Counted from the first letter of the stretch, positions 34,525 to 44,272 are shown. The stretch is 64,000 nt of DNA from Streptomyces sp. NRRL F-5135 (GCF_000719775.1 NZ_JOHR01000012.1:124001-188000), one strand, 5' to 3'. Notes: generated by a model from the sequence alone, not told the origin. Numbers and translations are program-made.

Positions 34525-35265
34525 CTACGTACGACGGGGCGGGCGGGGCCGCTCCCGGGTCCGTTCCGCCGCGGCCTCCCGGCCGCACGCGTACGCCAGC
34601 GCGCCGATCAGGTCCTCCGTGTCCGGCAGCCAGCGGTTCGCCGTCGTCGGCCTGCGCGCCCACTGCACCGCCCCGCGGCCACCGATCCGGGTCGGCGGGG
34701 CCGCGACGTAGTCCCCCTCGCCCCGGGCGCGCAGGTCGAGCGAGTGCGGCGGCCAGCCCAGCCCCTGTACCAGGTCGTCCAGTTTCGGCCCGGCGCCCGG
34801 CAGCACGAAGAACAGCATCCTCCGGTGCGGTGTGCAGGTCACCGGGCCGGGCGTCACCTTCAGCCGGTCCATCCTGGCCAGCGCCAGACAGCCCGCGGAC
34901 TCCGAGACCTCCAGCGCGTCGAACGCGCGCCCCGTCGGAAGCAGGACCGATGCCGTGGGCCGCGCCGCCCAGAGCCTGCGCGCCCCCACCGCGCTCCCCG
35001 TCGCCTGTGCCGCCCAGTCCGCCCCCGCCGCGTGCGCCCCCGGCGCGGGGCAGTCGGCGCTGCCGCAGGAGCACCGCTCCGCGCCGCCCAGGACCTCCAG
35101 CCAGGTGCCGGGGAACACGTCCCAGTGCCGCTCCCGCGCGTACCGCACCGCGCTGTCCAGCAGCTGGTCACCGCGTTGTTGGGGGATCCGCCCGGTCCGG
35201 TCCGCGGGCGGTCGGGCGATCCGTGCCTCACCCGTGACTCCGATGCTCTCTTCCACGGCATTCAC
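34525..35265 (-). CDS. Bifunctional DNA primase/polymerase-domain (PrimPol-like) protein
   Basis: About 246 residues; GTG 35265 or 35256 are both possible starts. It shows the stand-alone streptomycete Prim-Pol form: ARERHWDVFPGTWLEVL, a zinc-like cluster CSCGSADCPAPGAHA, then RLWAARPTASVLLPTG and a C-terminal DLRARGEGDYVAAPPTR. The catalytic acidic pair is not obvious, so it may be a non-replicative or regulatory relative. The domain is common as paralogues in Streptomyces; role unknown. It precedes the ABC pair with a 167-base gap. Confidence 0.75.
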   Translation of the reverse strand: MNAVEESIGVTGEARIARPPADRTGRIPQQRGDQLLDSAVRYARERHWDVFPGTWLEVLGGAERCSCGSADCPAPGAHAAGADWAAQATGSAVGARRLWAARPTASVLLPTGRAFDALEVSESAGCLALARMDRLKVTPGPVTCTPHRRMLFFVLPGAGPKLDDLVQGLGWPPHSLDLRARGEGDYVAAPPTRIGGRGAVQWARRPTTANRWLPDTEDLIGALAYACGREAAAERTRERPRPPRRT

Positions 35266-35600
35266 AACTCCCCGTACCACCCCGGGTTACGGGCGCACGG
35301 CGACGCGCCGTGGCGCATCGATCCTGCATACGGGGCGCATGGAGGCATGGGCGGGGGCGCGCGGGAAGGGGTGTGGCGGAAGGGGGGTAGCCACCCCCGG
35401 GGGTCCGACAACATATGGGCAGCACGTGGGCAGCGCGCGGCCGAGCCCGGCCGTGGCTTCCGACTGATCGGTCCAGCCTCTTAGTTCAATCATCGAATAT
35501 TTCCGTCATCGCCGAACATGTGCATTCAATATGCGCATTCTCCGCGTATTCGCCGGGCAGTGATCACTGAGTCGATCACCGCGGTCACAGGGGGTTCCAA
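35266..35600. other. Divergent promoter region
   Basis: No gene is seen. The right half is AT-rich (35480-35560, TCAATCATCGAATATTTCCG) and contains the palindrome AGTGATCACT and a wider GTGATC...GATCAC pair at 35560-35580. AGGGGG at 35588-35593 is the SD for the TTG start of the HTH/TPR gene. Confidence 0.5.
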
Positions 35601-37067
35601 TTGGCAGCCAGGCCACTCGTCGCGCGTCAGCCGAACGAACGGCTCCAGGCGCTCATCCAGGAAGCCGGTTGCTCCAACGCCGGGCTCGCCCGACGGGTCA
35701 ACATGGTGGGGGCGGAGCGCGGGCTCGACCTGCGCTACGACAAGACCTCGGTCGCGCGCTGGCTGCGCGGCCAGCAGCCGCGCGGCCGGGCGCCGGGCAT
35801 CATCGCCGAGGCGTTGGGCAGGAAGTTAGGACGTACGGTCACGATCGACGAGATCGGCATGGCCAACGGCAAGAACCTGGCCTCGGGCGTGGGGCTGCAG
35901 TTCTCGCCGACCGTCCTGGGCGCGATCGAGCAGGTCTGTGAGCTGTGGCGCAGCGACGTGGGGCGCCGTGACTTCCTGTCCGGGTCGGCGGTGGCGTCCT
36001 CGGCGCTCGTCGAGCCCAGCAGGGACTGGCTGATCACCGGCGCGGACACGGCCGTGGCGCGCAACACGGGCGCCCGGGTGGGGGATTCGGACGTCGACGC
36101 CGTACGGGCCATGACGAGCGCGCTCATCGAGCTGGACCACCGGTTCGGCAGCGGCCACGTCCGCCCGGTCGTGGTGCACTACCTGAACAGCGTGGTCTCG
36201 GCGCTGCTGTCCGGCTCGTACCGCGAATCGGTCGGGCGCCGGCTGTTCGCGGCGGTCTCCCGGCTGACCGAGCTGGCCGGCTACATGGCCGTCGACACGG
36301 GCCAGCCCGGCCTCGCCCAGCGCTACTACATCCAGGCGCTGCGGCTGGCCCAGGCGGCGGGCGACCGGGGGTACGGCGGGTATGTGCTGGCCGCGTCGAT
36401 GAGCCATCTGGCCGCCCAGCTCGGCAACCCCCGGGAGATCGCGCAGCTCGCCCGGGCCGCCCAGGAGGGCGCGCGCGGACATGTGCCGCCGCGCGCGCAG
36501 GCCATGTTCCTCGCCGCCGAGGCGCGGGGACACGCGCTGATGGGCGACGCCCGTACCTGCGAGACGGCCATCGGCCGCGCGGTCGCCGCGCTGGATCGCG
36601 CGGGAGAGACGGCGGGGGAGGGTGCCGCCGGGGGCGCGGGAGGATTCGTCGGGGGTTCCGGCGGAGGGCCCGGCGCGGGGTCCGGGACGGGGTCCGGGAC
36701 GGACGATCCCGACTGGATCGCCCATTTCGGTCACGCCTACCTCGCGGACGAGCTGGCGCACTGCTACCGCGACCTGGGCCGCCCGGACGAGGCGGCCAAG
36801 CACGCCCAGGACTCGCTGGACGGCCATCCGGAGTCCCGGGCGCGGCGGCGGGCGATCGGGCTGGTCCTGCTGGCCACGGCGCAGGTGCAGCAGCGCGAGG
36901 TGGAGCAGGCGTGCCACACGGGCACCCGGGCGGTCGAACTGCTCGGGACATTGCGCTCCAGCCGGGGGGCGGAGTATCTGGAGGACCTCCAGCAGCGGCT
37001 GGAGCCGTACGGGAGCGAGCCGGCGGTACGGGAGTTCGGGGCGCGGCTGGAGATCCAGGCGGCGTGA
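35601..37067 (+). CDS. HTH/TPR regulator of the NsdA-like type
   Basis: 488 residues from TTG 35601 (SD AGGGGG seven bases upstream). The N-terminal DNA-binding-like segment (about 10-85) reads LQALIQEAGCSNAGLARRVN ... TSVARWLRGQQPRGRAP. Alpha-helical repeats (about 150-480) of TPR type follow, e.g. LAQRYYIQALRLAQAAGDRGYG and HCYRDLGRPDEAAKHAQDSL, with a Gly-rich loop at about 340-370. The architecture resembles NsdA, a negative regulator of differentiation and antibiotics in S. coelicolor, but this is a separate paralogue and a direct role is not shown. Confidence 0.8.
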   Translation: MAARPLVARQPNERLQALIQEAGCSNAGLARRVNMVGAERGLDLRYDKTSVARWLRGQQPRGRAPGIIAEALGRKLGRTVTIDEIGMANGKNLASGVGLQFSPTVLGAIEQVCELWRSDVGRRDFLSGSAVASSALVEPSRDWLITGADTAVARNTGARVGDSDVDAVRAMTSALIELDHRFGSGHVRPVVVHYLNSVVSALLSGSYRESVGRRLFAAVSRLTELAGYMAVDTGQPGLAQRYYIQALRLAQAAGDRGYGGYVLAASMSHLAAQLGNPREIAQLARAAQEGARGHVPPRAQAMFLAAEARGHALMGDARTCETAIGRAVAALDRAGETAGEGAAGGAGGFVGGSGGGPGAGSGTGSGTDDPDWIAHFGHAYLADELAHCYRDLGRPDEAAKHAQDSLDGHPESRARRRAIGLVLLATAQVQQREVEQACHTGTRAVELLGTLRSSRGAEYLEDLQQRLEPYGSEPAVREFGARLEIQAA

Positions 37068-37377
37068 AGGGCGGGGCGCCGGGGGCACCCGGCGCGCCGG
37101 GGTGCCGAGCTGTCCGTGGCGCGGGATCCGGGGGCGGGTCGGGGCTGTGTGCTCCGGGGGATGGCCGGCGGGCGTGCGGGGGACGTGAGGAGACGGTGAC
37201 GGCCGTGTGCGAATGAACGGTCAAGTTCCGGATGTCCCGGGCGATTTCATACCAGGTGACGAGGTTCACCGGGACCGATTCGTTACCGGATCGACGTGCG
37301 TGGCAGAGCGCTCGATTCACCCGGTAGCGTGAGCCGACGATTCGGTTAGTCCACACGTTCCACACGTAGGAGTCCCG
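37068..37377. other. Promoter region of the DATQ-repeat membrane protein
   Basis: 310 bases without a gene. The right part (37200-37377) is less G+C-rich with GGTTCACC/GATTCACC motifs and ends in AGGAG, five bases before GTG 37378. No clear -35/-10 pair was found. Confidence 0.45.
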
Positions 37378-39207
37378 GTGACGCACAGCGGACAGAGGGA
37401 TGAGCCGCAGCAACCGGCCGCTCGGATCACGTACGAAGGCATCGTGCTGCCGAGCGACGGCAGCGGGCCCTGGATCCCCGGTTCGACCGCGGACCAGGAC
37501 CCGCCCGCGCGCTCGTCCGCGCCCGCGCCCGCTTCCGCGCCCCCGGCCGCGCCCATGCCCGATTCCGCTCCGCTGCCCGGACCGGTGAGCGGTGAGCAGT
37601 GGGGGCAGTCCTGGGGCGCGCAGGACGGTCAGGGCGGGCAGGGCGGTTACGGCCAGGCCGCGACGCAGCCGTACGGCGGGCAGCAGCAGATACCGCCGCA
37701 GCCGCCCCTGCAACCGCAGCCGCAGGCGTACGGGGAACCTCAGTCGTACGGACAGCCCCAGGCGTACGGAGAGTCTCAGCCGTACGGGGAGTCCCAGGCG
37801 TACGGGCAGCCTCAGTCGTACGGGGAGTCCCAGGCGTACGGGCAGCCCCAGAGGCAGGGGCAGCCGTACGGAGCTCCGCAGGGGGACCTGCCTCACGGCG
37901 GTTCGTACGGTGCCCCGCTGCCTCCGCCGGCGCAGGGCCTGCCGCTGCCTGCGGAGACCCCGCCCGTGCCGGGCGTGGAGGACGCCACGCAGTACCTGCC
38001 GCCCGTGGCCGCCACCTCGGACTCGGACGCCACGCAGTTCATCGCCCCGGTGCCGCAGGCCCCCGGCCCCGTCGGGGCCGGCGTGCTGCCGCCGGAGAGC
38101 GGTGCGGAGGCCACGCAGGTGATGCGGCCGCCGCAGGTCCCCGAGGCGCCGGCGCCGATGCCGCCGCATCAGGGCGCTGATTCGGACGCCACGCAGTTCC
38201 TCCCGCCCGTCGCCGCGCCCGAGCCGCCCGCGGCCGCACCGTACGACGTACGGCCCGGGGCGCCGGAGGACCGGCAGCCGCCCCCGGAGTTCGACAATCT
38301 CTTCCGAGCGGAGGGCGGCGGGGCGCAGGGGGCGGACATGACGCGGCCGCTGCCGCCGTACGGTGCGGGTGGTCCCGCCGCGCCGGGACCGGGCGCGGCC
38401 GGGGGCGCCTCCCGGTCCCGGGCGCAGCCTCAGCCGCACGCACAGCCCTCGCACGCCCAGCCCCCGCACGCGCAGCCCTCGCACGCACCGCCGCACGCCC
38501 AGCCGCCGGTACCGGTCCCGACGCCCTCGCCGGCGCCGGAGAGGCGGGCGTCCCGCGGGCGCGGCGACGCCCGCCGCGGCTCCTCCAAGGTGCCGGTGGT
38601 CGCGGCCGTCGTCATCGGCTGCGCGGTGCTCGGCCTGGGCGCGGGCGCGCTGATGAGCGGCGGGGACGGGAAGTCGGCGCAGAACGAGAAACAGACGCTG
38701 ACGGCCGAGAGTTCACCCACCGCCCCCGCGACCAGCGAACCCCCCGCCGACCCGGCGCAGCCGCAGGCCGAGGCGCTCGACAAGCTGCTCGCGGACAGCA
38801 ACAACAGCCGGTCGACGGTGATCAACGCCGTCGAGTCCATCAAGTCCTGCGAGAACCTGGACAAGGCGGCGACCGACCTGCACGGGGCGGCGGAGCAGCG
38901 CCGGGACCTGGTGACCCGTCTGAAGGACCTCAGCGTCGACAAGCTCCCCGACCACGCCGAACTGACGTCGTCGCTCAACGAGGCGTGGGAGGCGTCGGCT
39001 TCGGCGGACGACCACTACGCGCAGTGGGCCAAGCAGGCCAAGAGCAAGAAGGTCTGCAAGGGCGGGCACGCGAAGGCGACGAAGGAAGCGGCGAAGGGGA
39101 ACAAGGCGAGCGGGGAGGCGACGGCGGCGAAGCAGAAGGCGTCGCAGCTGTGGAACGCGGTGGCGACGAAGTACGGGCTGACGCCGCGCAAGCCGACGCA
39201 GCTGTAG
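37378..39207 (+). CDS. Single-pass membrane protein with Q/Y/G repeats and four DATQ motifs
   Basis: 609 residues from GTG 37378. The long N-terminal, probably cytosolic, part is disordered: tandem [12 protein letters not shown] units (about 115-165), then four short motifs DATQYL, DATQFI, EATQVM and DATQFL with Thr204, 219, 246 and 272, plus FDNLFR (305-310) and a His/Ala/Pro repeat (350-375). One membrane segment (about 404-427) leads to an outer domain (450-609) with two cysteines and Lys/Ala-rich helices. The DATQ threonines resemble Ser/Thr-kinase target sites read by FHA domains. Function unknown. Confidence 0.75.
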   Translation: MTHSGQRDEPQQPAARITYEGIVLPSDGSGPWIPGSTADQDPPARSSAPAPASAPPAAPMPDSAPLPGPVSGEQWGQSWGAQDGQGGQGGYGQAATQPYGGQQQIPPQPPLQPQPQAYGEPQSYGQPQAYGESQPYGESQAYGQPQSYGESQAYGQPQRQGQPYGAPQGDLPHGGSYGAPLPPPAQGLPLPAETPPVPGVEDATQYLPPVAATSDSDATQFIAPVPQAPGPVGAGVLPPESGAEATQVMRPPQVPEAPAPMPPHQGADSDATQFLPPVAAPEPPAAAPYDVRPGAPEDRQPPPEFDNLFRAEGGGAQGADMTRPLPPYGAGGPAAPGPGAAGGASRSRAQPQPHAQPSHAQPPHAQPSHAPPHAQPPVPVPTPSPAPERRASRGRGDARRGSSKVPVVAAVVIGCAVLGLGAGALMSGGDGKSAQNEKQTLTAESSPTAPATSEPPADPAQPQAEALDKLLADSNNSRSTVINAVESIKSCENLDKAATDLHGAAEQRRDLVTRLKDLSVDKLPDHAELTSSLNEAWEASASADDHYAQWAKQAKSKKVCKGGHAKATKEAAKGNKASGEATAAKQKASQLWNAVATKYGLTPRKPTQL

Positions 39208-39360
39208 CGGTGGGGCGGTGACCGGGGGCGGGCGAGACCGGTCGCCCGCGTCGCGGACCGGCCCGTCACCGTCCCGGCCCGTCACCGTCCTTCTCGTAAC
39301 CTGCGCGAGCCCCGGACCCCGGGGGCATGTCTGCCGCTCCGGTGCCTCGGGCCGCCGACC

Positions 39361-40629
39361 TCACCCCAGCGTCCCGCTCACGTTCACAAAACCCCGGCGC
39401 TGCGCCACCAGCCGTCCCTCGCGTACCACCTGGAACGTCACGTCCGCGTTCACGATCCGCGGGAAGCCCGGCACCCCCAGCATGTCCTCGTAGCGCCACC
39501 GCAGGCGCGGGGTGAGCCCGCCCGTGTCGACGCTCACGCCGTGGTCCAGCGCGTCCACGAGCTTGCCGGCCGTGATCTCGTCGTCGTCGATCGACTCGAT
39601 GACCGCCCTCAGCGCCGTGTACGCGATCCAGGTGGTCTGCACCCCCGGGTCCGCCGGATCGATGGCGTCGTCGCCGAACGCGTACGTGTCGATCACCTTC
39701 CGCATCGGCTGCCACGCCGGGTCGCTCGCCACCGGGTACCAGCCCGTGAGGTACGCGCCCTCGAACGGGCCGTCCTTGCCGCCCGTGCGGTTGATCAGGC
39801 TCTGGCCCACGCTGCCGAGCACCGACGAGATCCGGATGTCCCGGGCGTCCTCGGGCAGCCGTCGGTAGGAGTCGAAGAACGTTTCCGTGCGTTCGCCGAG
39901 CACGGCCGTGACGCAGCCGCCGTCGCCCGCGCGCTCGCGCGCCCGCTCGGCCACGCGGGTGTAGTCCGTCGCGTCCTCCGCCGCCCGGACGTCCGCGGCC
40001 GGGGCCCGGCGGCCCTTCGCCAGGCCGGAGTCGATCAGGTCCGGCAGGTCGTCGCCGCTGATGGTGTCGGGCCGTACGAGCGCGGTCCCGTCGCAGTCAC
40101 GCGAGAGCTGGCGGCCGTTGCCGGCCATGAGCGCGGCCTGGCCGCCGTTGACGGGGTAGGAGAGGAAGCTGTTGAACTCCTCGTCGGTGATGCCGTATCC
40201 CCCCAGGAAGGGGATCGACGCCGCCTCCAGGGGCGCCATGAACTCGCGGCCGTGCTGGCTGTAGGACCCGACGACGGCGACCGCGTTCTCCTTGGCGGCC
40301 CGCCGCGCGCAGTCCGCCGCCGCCCCTCCGTCGTTGCGCTCGTTGCAGGTAAGGACGCGCAGTTCGTGGCCGTTGATGCCGCCGGACGCGTTGACCCAGC
40401 GCGCGTACGCCTTGGCCATGGCCGGCATGCCCGGCATGTTCGTGGCGTTGGTGCCGATCGGGGCCCAGGTCATGACGGTGACGGGATCCCCGCCGCCACC
40501 CGCCACGCCCGGGAGGATTCCGCAGCCCGCGACGAGCGTCGCCCCCGCCACCGCCGAACAGAGGACCCGTGTCGCACGCCTGGTGACGGGACGGAGAAGG
40601 GAGAAGCGTCGCCAACCGGTCATAGCCAT
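39361..40629 (-). CDS. Lipoprotein, branched-chain amino acid-type substrate-binding protein
   Basis: 422 residues. The lipobox LVAGC at about residues 31-36 ends a signal peptide with RRATR, so it is lipid-anchored. The periplasmic-binding-protein type 1 (LivJ/leucine-binding) fold is supported by PIGTNATNMPGMPAMAKAYARWVN, ASGGINGHELRVLTCN and VVGSYSQHGREFMAPLEAASIPFLGG. No LivHMGF permease or ATPase genes are nearby, so it may be a stand-alone sensor or serve a distant transporter. It is divergent from the SCO4402-type gene. Confidence 0.85.
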   Translation of the reverse strand: MAMTGWRRFSLLRPVTRRATRVLCSAVAGATLVAGCGILPGVAGGGGDPVTVMTWAPIGTNATNMPGMPAMAKAYARWVNASGGINGHELRVLTCNERNDGGAAADCARRAAKENAVAVVGSYSQHGREFMAPLEAASIPFLGGYGITDEEFNSFLSYPVNGGQAALMAGNGRQLSRDCDGTALVRPDTISGDDLPDLIDSGLAKGRRAPAADVRAAEDATDYTRVAERARERAGDGGCVTAVLGERTETFFDSYRRLPEDARDIRISSVLGSVGQSLINRTGGKDGPFEGAYLTGWYPVASDPAWQPMRKVIDTYAFGDDAIDPADPGVQTTWIAYTALRAVIESIDDDEITAGKLVDALDHGVSVDTGGLTPRLRWRYEDMLGVPGFPRIVNADVTFQVVREGRLVAQRRGFVNVSGTLG

Positions 40630-40746
40630 GCACGCTTCCGTCCGCCGGGTAACTGTGTGGCGAGACGATGTCGACGGTTGGTGACGCCGAGGTGAATTAC
40701 GGGGGTCCGCCGGATCCCTCCCGGACGGTCCGTAGAGTTTTCGATC

Positions 40747-41244
40747 GTGCAGCAAGGTACCGAGAACTCTTCCCGCCGTGGCCGCCGCTCCTCCACCATG
40801 GGCGGCATGCCGCTGACAGACATGCCGTGGTGGCGCTGGCGCAGCAACGTGCGCTCGGCGCTGCACATGCTTTCCGATCCCGTCTTCCACCAGGACTACT
40901 GGCTGGCCGGCCTCGAGGGGTACGGCGACGTGACCGACGCCGTCTACCGGCTCGTCGAGGACACCTGGCTGGACAACTGGTCGGCCGAGAAGTACGTCGG
41001 CACGATATTCCGCGACGCGACGGAGGCCGCGCTGGTCGACACCGCCGTGCTGCGCGTGCTGCGGATCATGCACCAGGCCGGCGCGGACGCGCCCGTCTCC
41101 GCGTACCTGGAGCACCCGGGCTGGCCGGAGGCGGTACAGGCGGCCCGGGAGGCGCACGTGCGGCTGGCGCTGAGCGACGGCGACGACCCGGACGTGCTGC
41201 CCGTGTCACTGGACGTGCTGCGGATCATGACCAGGACCGCCTGA
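40747..41244 (+). CDS. SCO4402-family conserved hypothetical protein
   Basis: 165 residues from GTG 40747 (ATG 40798 is an alternative). The protein is helical with conserved WWRWRSNVRSALHMLSDP and YRLVEDTWLDNWSAEKYVGT. TAGAGT at 40734-40739, a possible -10, lies just eight bases before the GTG, so the message may be leaderless. The name is the database family label I recall for the S. coelicolor homologue; no function is known. Confidence 0.8.
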   Translation: MQQGTENSSRRGRRSSTMGGMPLTDMPWWRWRSNVRSALHMLSDPVFHQDYWLAGLEGYGDVTDAVYRLVEDTWLDNWSAEKYVGTIFRDATEAALVDTAVLRVLRIMHQAGADAPVSAYLEHPGWPEAVQAAREAHVRLALSDGDDPDVLPVSLDVLRIMTRTA

Positions 41245-41280
41245 CCGGGACGCGTGACCGGGACGCGTGACCGGGACGCG
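41242..41280. repeat. 13-bp tandem repeat overlapping a stop codon
   Basis: Three perfect copies of TGACCGGGACGCG, followed by a partial fourth. The first TGA is the stop codon of the preceding gene. Confidence 0.8.
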
Positions 41281-41376
41281 TGACCGGGGCGCCAGGACAA
41301 GGTGGATAAGGCGGACAAAACGGATGCGGCGGTCGGGGCGCGGACGGGTTCGCCGGATGTGGGATCCTTTGAGGTC

Positions 41377-42273
41377 ATGAGCACCGCCCCGCAGCCGGCC
41401 CCGTCGCCCGCTTCCGCCGCCGCCTCCGGTCAGTACGTCCTGACCCTGTCCTGCCCGGACAAGCAGGGCATCGTGCACGCCGTGTCGAGTTACCTCTTCA
41501 TGACCGGCTGCAACATCGAGGACAGCCAGCAGTTCGGCGACCACGACACGGGCCTGTTCTTCATGCGGGTGCACTTCTCCGCGGACGCGCCGGCCACCGT
41601 GGAGAAGCTGCGCGCCAGCTTCACCGCAGTCGGCGACTCCTTCCAGATGGACTGGGCGATCCACCGCGCGGACGAGCGGATGCGGGTCCTGCTGATGGTC
41701 AGCAAGTTCGGTCACTGCCTGAACGACCTGCTGTTCCGGGCGAGCACCGGCGCGCTGCCGGTGGAGATCGCCGCCGTCGTCTCCAACCACACGGACTTCG
41801 CCGAACTCGTCGCCTCCTACGACATCCCCTTCCACCACATCCCGGTGACCAGGGACACCAAGGCGGCGGCCGAGGCGGAGCTGCTGGAACTGGTGCGCGC
41901 CGAGCGCGTGGAGCTGGTGGTCCTGGCCCGCTACATGCAGGTGATCTCCGACGATCTGTGCAAGGAGCTCAACGGCAGGATCATCAACATCCACCACTCG
42001 TTCCTGCCGAGCTTCAAGGGCGCGAAGCCGTACCACCAGGCGCACGCGCGGGGCGTCAAGCTGATCGGCGCGACCGCGCACTACGTGACGGCCGACCTGG
42101 ACGAGGGCCCGATCATCGAGCAGGAGGTCGAGCGCGTCGGCCACCAGGTCACCCCGGAACAACTCGTCGCCGTCGGACGGGACGTGGAGTGCCAGGCGCT
42201 GGCGCGCGCCGTCAAGTGGCACGCGGAGCACCGGATCCTGCTCAACGGACACCGCACGGTCGTCTTCGGCTGA
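41377..42273 (+). CDS. purU: Formyltetrahydrofolate deformylase
   Basis: 298 residues from ATG 41377 (SD GAGG). An N-terminal ACT domain (about 20-105; YVLTLSCPDKQGIVHAVSSY) precedes a formyltransferase-like hydrolase domain with VLLMVSKFGHCLNDLLFR, INIHHSFLPSFKGAKPYHQA (catalytic Asn/His region) and IGATAHYVTADLDEGPIIEQ (catalytic Asp). It hydrolyses 10-formyl-THF to formate and THF, balancing one-carbon pools for purine synthesis. The length matches the family. Confidence 0.96.
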   Translation: MSTAPQPAPSPASAAASGQYVLTLSCPDKQGIVHAVSSYLFMTGCNIEDSQQFGDHDTGLFFMRVHFSADAPATVEKLRASFTAVGDSFQMDWAIHRADERMRVLLMVSKFGHCLNDLLFRASTGALPVEIAAVVSNHTDFAELVASYDIPFHHIPVTRDTKAAAEAELLELVRAERVELVVLARYMQVISDDLCKELNGRIINIHHSFLPSFKGAKPYHQAHARGVKLIGATAHYVTADLDEGPIIEQEVERVGHQVTPEQLVAVGRDVECQALARAVKWHAEHRILLNGHRTVVFG

Positions 42274-42440
42274 CCCGGCTCGGCCGGCCGGGGGCGTCTT
42301 CGGCCGACTGGTCGGCAGGGGCGTACGGCGTTCATGCCGCACCCGGTGTTCATGCCGCACTCGGTGTTCGTGCCGCACTCGGTGTTCGGGCCGGACCCGC
42401 ACGCCCGCCCGGCGGCTGTCCGGTCACCTGTCGACCGCCG

Positions 42441-43694
42441 TCACAGCCGGCTCATCGCCGCCGCCGCGTACAGCACGTCCCGGATCGCCTCCCGGTCGCC
42501 GTCCTGCCCCGCCGCCGCTTCCTCCGGCGGGATGTGACCGGCCACCAACTGGCAGAACTCGACCCCGTCCAGCGCGACCTCGGCCACGGACCGTTCGCGG
42601 CAGCCTATGGCGGCCGGTGAGTCCAGGGCGACGAACCACTCGCCGCCGCCGGGGCCCTCGACGTCGAGCCGTAGGCTCCGGCCCGGTGAGCCGGCGGCGA
42701 CCAGGTCGCGGGCCGGGCCGGCCAGGCCGCCCCGGCGGCGGGCGGCGAGCGCGGACGGGAGCAGCCGGACCGCCAGGTCGATCATGCGGTGCAGATGGGC
42801 GCCGCAGGGCGGGGCGTACGGGTAGTGCACGGCCTCCGCGATGTCCGAGCCGTGGATCCAGCACTCGAAGGCGCGGTCGAGCAGCGCGTCGCGCAAGGGC
42901 AGGGCGAATTGGTCCCCGTACGACACCGACAGGTCCGCGACGCCCCGGCCCGCGAAGGACACCGTGCGGATGAGGGTGTGGCTCTGGTCGCGCCACGGTC
43001 CGTGCACGGCGCGGGTGGGCGGTTCCGTCGTGGCACCCCAGTAGATCTCCGTCCGCTCGGTCGGGTCGGCCGGCGCGTCGGCGCCCAGCGGGTCGTCCAG
43101 CCCGAGCGCGCCGACGACCAGGCCGTCGACGGTCATCAGATGGCCGATGACCCCGGCGACGGTCGTCCTGCGGCGGGCTGACCGCTCCTCCTGGAACCAC
43201 TTCAGCCGCACGGGCGCGTGCCACTCCGCGTCGCCGAAGTCCCGCAACAGCGCGTCCAGCCGCGCGGCCTCGGCGTCGTACGGAGCGGCCCAGTCGGGGA
43301 CGGGCACGCGCGCCGGCCGGCGGCCGAGGCAGCTCTCCAGCACCCGGGCGCGCAGCATCGGGTCGAGGTCCAGCGTCCGTTCGCTGTGCAGCAGCCCCAC
43401 GGCGTCGCGCAGCCGGAGCGCCTCGTCCGCGCAGGCGCCGCACTCGGTGAGATGCGCCTCGACCAGGGCGGTCTCCTCAGCGGAACAGGCGGAGAGGGCC
43501 CAGGCACCCAGGAGCGACGCGAGCACTTTGTGCGTCAGAGGCGGTGCTGGTGCTGGTGCTGGTGCCGGCGCCGGTGCCGGTGCGGGCGGGGGCGCGGGCG
43601 TGGACGTCGCTCCGGCCTCGGCCGGGCGCGGGGAGTCCGGGAAACCGTCCGGTACGCGGCCTTCATGCGGACCGCCGTCCAACGGGCCCGTCAC
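42441..43694 (-). CDS. Zinc-finger anti-sigma protein fused to a mycothiol-dependent (MDMPI) domain
   Basis: 417 residues from GTG 43694, overlapping the sigma gene stop (GTGA). A Pro/Ala repeat linker (33-52) precedes a zinc-binding anti-sigma (ZAS) domain with His81-x3-Cys85-x2-Cys88 (AHLTECGACAD). Next comes a maleylpyruvate isomerase-like mycothiol-binding four-helix domain (about 140-300; DALLRDFGDAEWHAPVRLKWFQEE, GVIGHLMTVDGLVVGALG, FECWIHGSDIAEAV) and its C-terminal MDMPI_C-like part. No membrane segment is seen. It probably holds the coupled ECF factor and may release it upon thiol stress; the fusion logic is inferred. Confidence 0.85.
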   Translation of the reverse strand: MTGPLDGGPHEGRVPDGFPDSPRPAEAGATSTPAPPPAPAPAPAPAPAPAPPLTHKVLASLLGAWALSACSAEETALVEAHLTECGACADEALRLRDAVGLLHSERTLDLDPMLRARVLESCLGRRPARVPVPDWAAPYDAEAARLDALLRDFGDAEWHAPVRLKWFQEERSARRRTTVAGVIGHLMTVDGLVVGALGLDDPLGADAPADPTERTEIYWGATTEPPTRAVHGPWRDQSHTLIRTVSFAGRGVADLSVSYGDQFALPLRDALLDRAFECWIHGSDIAEAVHYPYAPPCGAHLHRMIDLAVRLLPSALAARRRGGLAGPARDLVAAGSPGRSLRLDVEGPGGGEWFVALDSPAAIGCRERSVAEVALDGVEFCQLVAGHIPPEEAAAGQDGDREAIRDVLYAAAAMSRL

Positions 43695-44272
43695 AGCGGC
43701 TGTCCGTTCCCCGGCGGCCGGGCGCCGTCCACTGCCCGGGTGTTGGCCGTGGACAGGAGCTGCAGGCCGAGCCGCAGGCGGCGGCGCGCCTCGTCCTCCG
43801 TGACGCCGAGGTCCTCGGCGGCCTGCCGGTAGCTCCTGCGCTGGACGTACGCCAACTCCAGCGCGTTCCAGAGCGGCGCGGGCATCGACCGCATGATGTA
43901 GTCGGCGCGGGCCGCCGCCGCGGCTTGCAGGATCTTCCCCTCCAGCTCCTCCTCCGTGCCCTCGCCCGTCGCCTCGTACGCCTTCGCCTCCGCCTGCCGC
44001 AGGTGCCGCACCGCGATCCGCCGTGTGAGTTTGGCCACCCAGGCGCGCAGGGAGCCCTGTTTCGGGTCGTAGGTGTCCGGGTGCTCCCAGACGTGGCCGA
44101 AGACCTCGCGCGTGACCCGGTCCGCGGCCTCGTCGTCCTCCAGGACGCGCTGGGCGAGGCCGTGCACCAAGGACGCGAAGCGGTCGTACAGCTCACCGAG
44201 CGCCGCCGCCTCGCCCCGTGCCAGCCGCTGCTGCATCCTGCGGTCCCAGCGGGGAGGTGTGTCCTTCGCCAT
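43691..44272 (-). CDS. ECF-type RNA polymerase sigma factor
   Basis: 193 residues from ATG 44272. Region sigma-2 runs about 22-95 (LYDRFASLVHGLAQRVLEDDEAADRVTREVF, GSLRAWVAKLTRRIAVRHLR). Region sigma-4 runs about 125-180 (MPAPLWNALELAYVQRRSYRQAAEDLGVTEDEARRRLRLGLQLL). It is translationally coupled to its probable anti-sigma factor downstream. The target promoter is unknown; autoregulation would be expected. Confidence 0.92.
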   Translation of the reverse strand: MAKDTPPRWDRRMQQRLARGEAAALGELYDRFASLVHGLAQRVLEDDEAADRVTREVFGHVWEHPDTYDPKQGSLRAWVAKLTRRIAVRHLRQAEAKAYEATGEGTEEELEGKILQAAAAARADYIMRSMPAPLWNALELAYVQRRSYRQAAEDLGVTEDEARRRLRLGLQLLSTANTRAVDGARPPGNGQPL

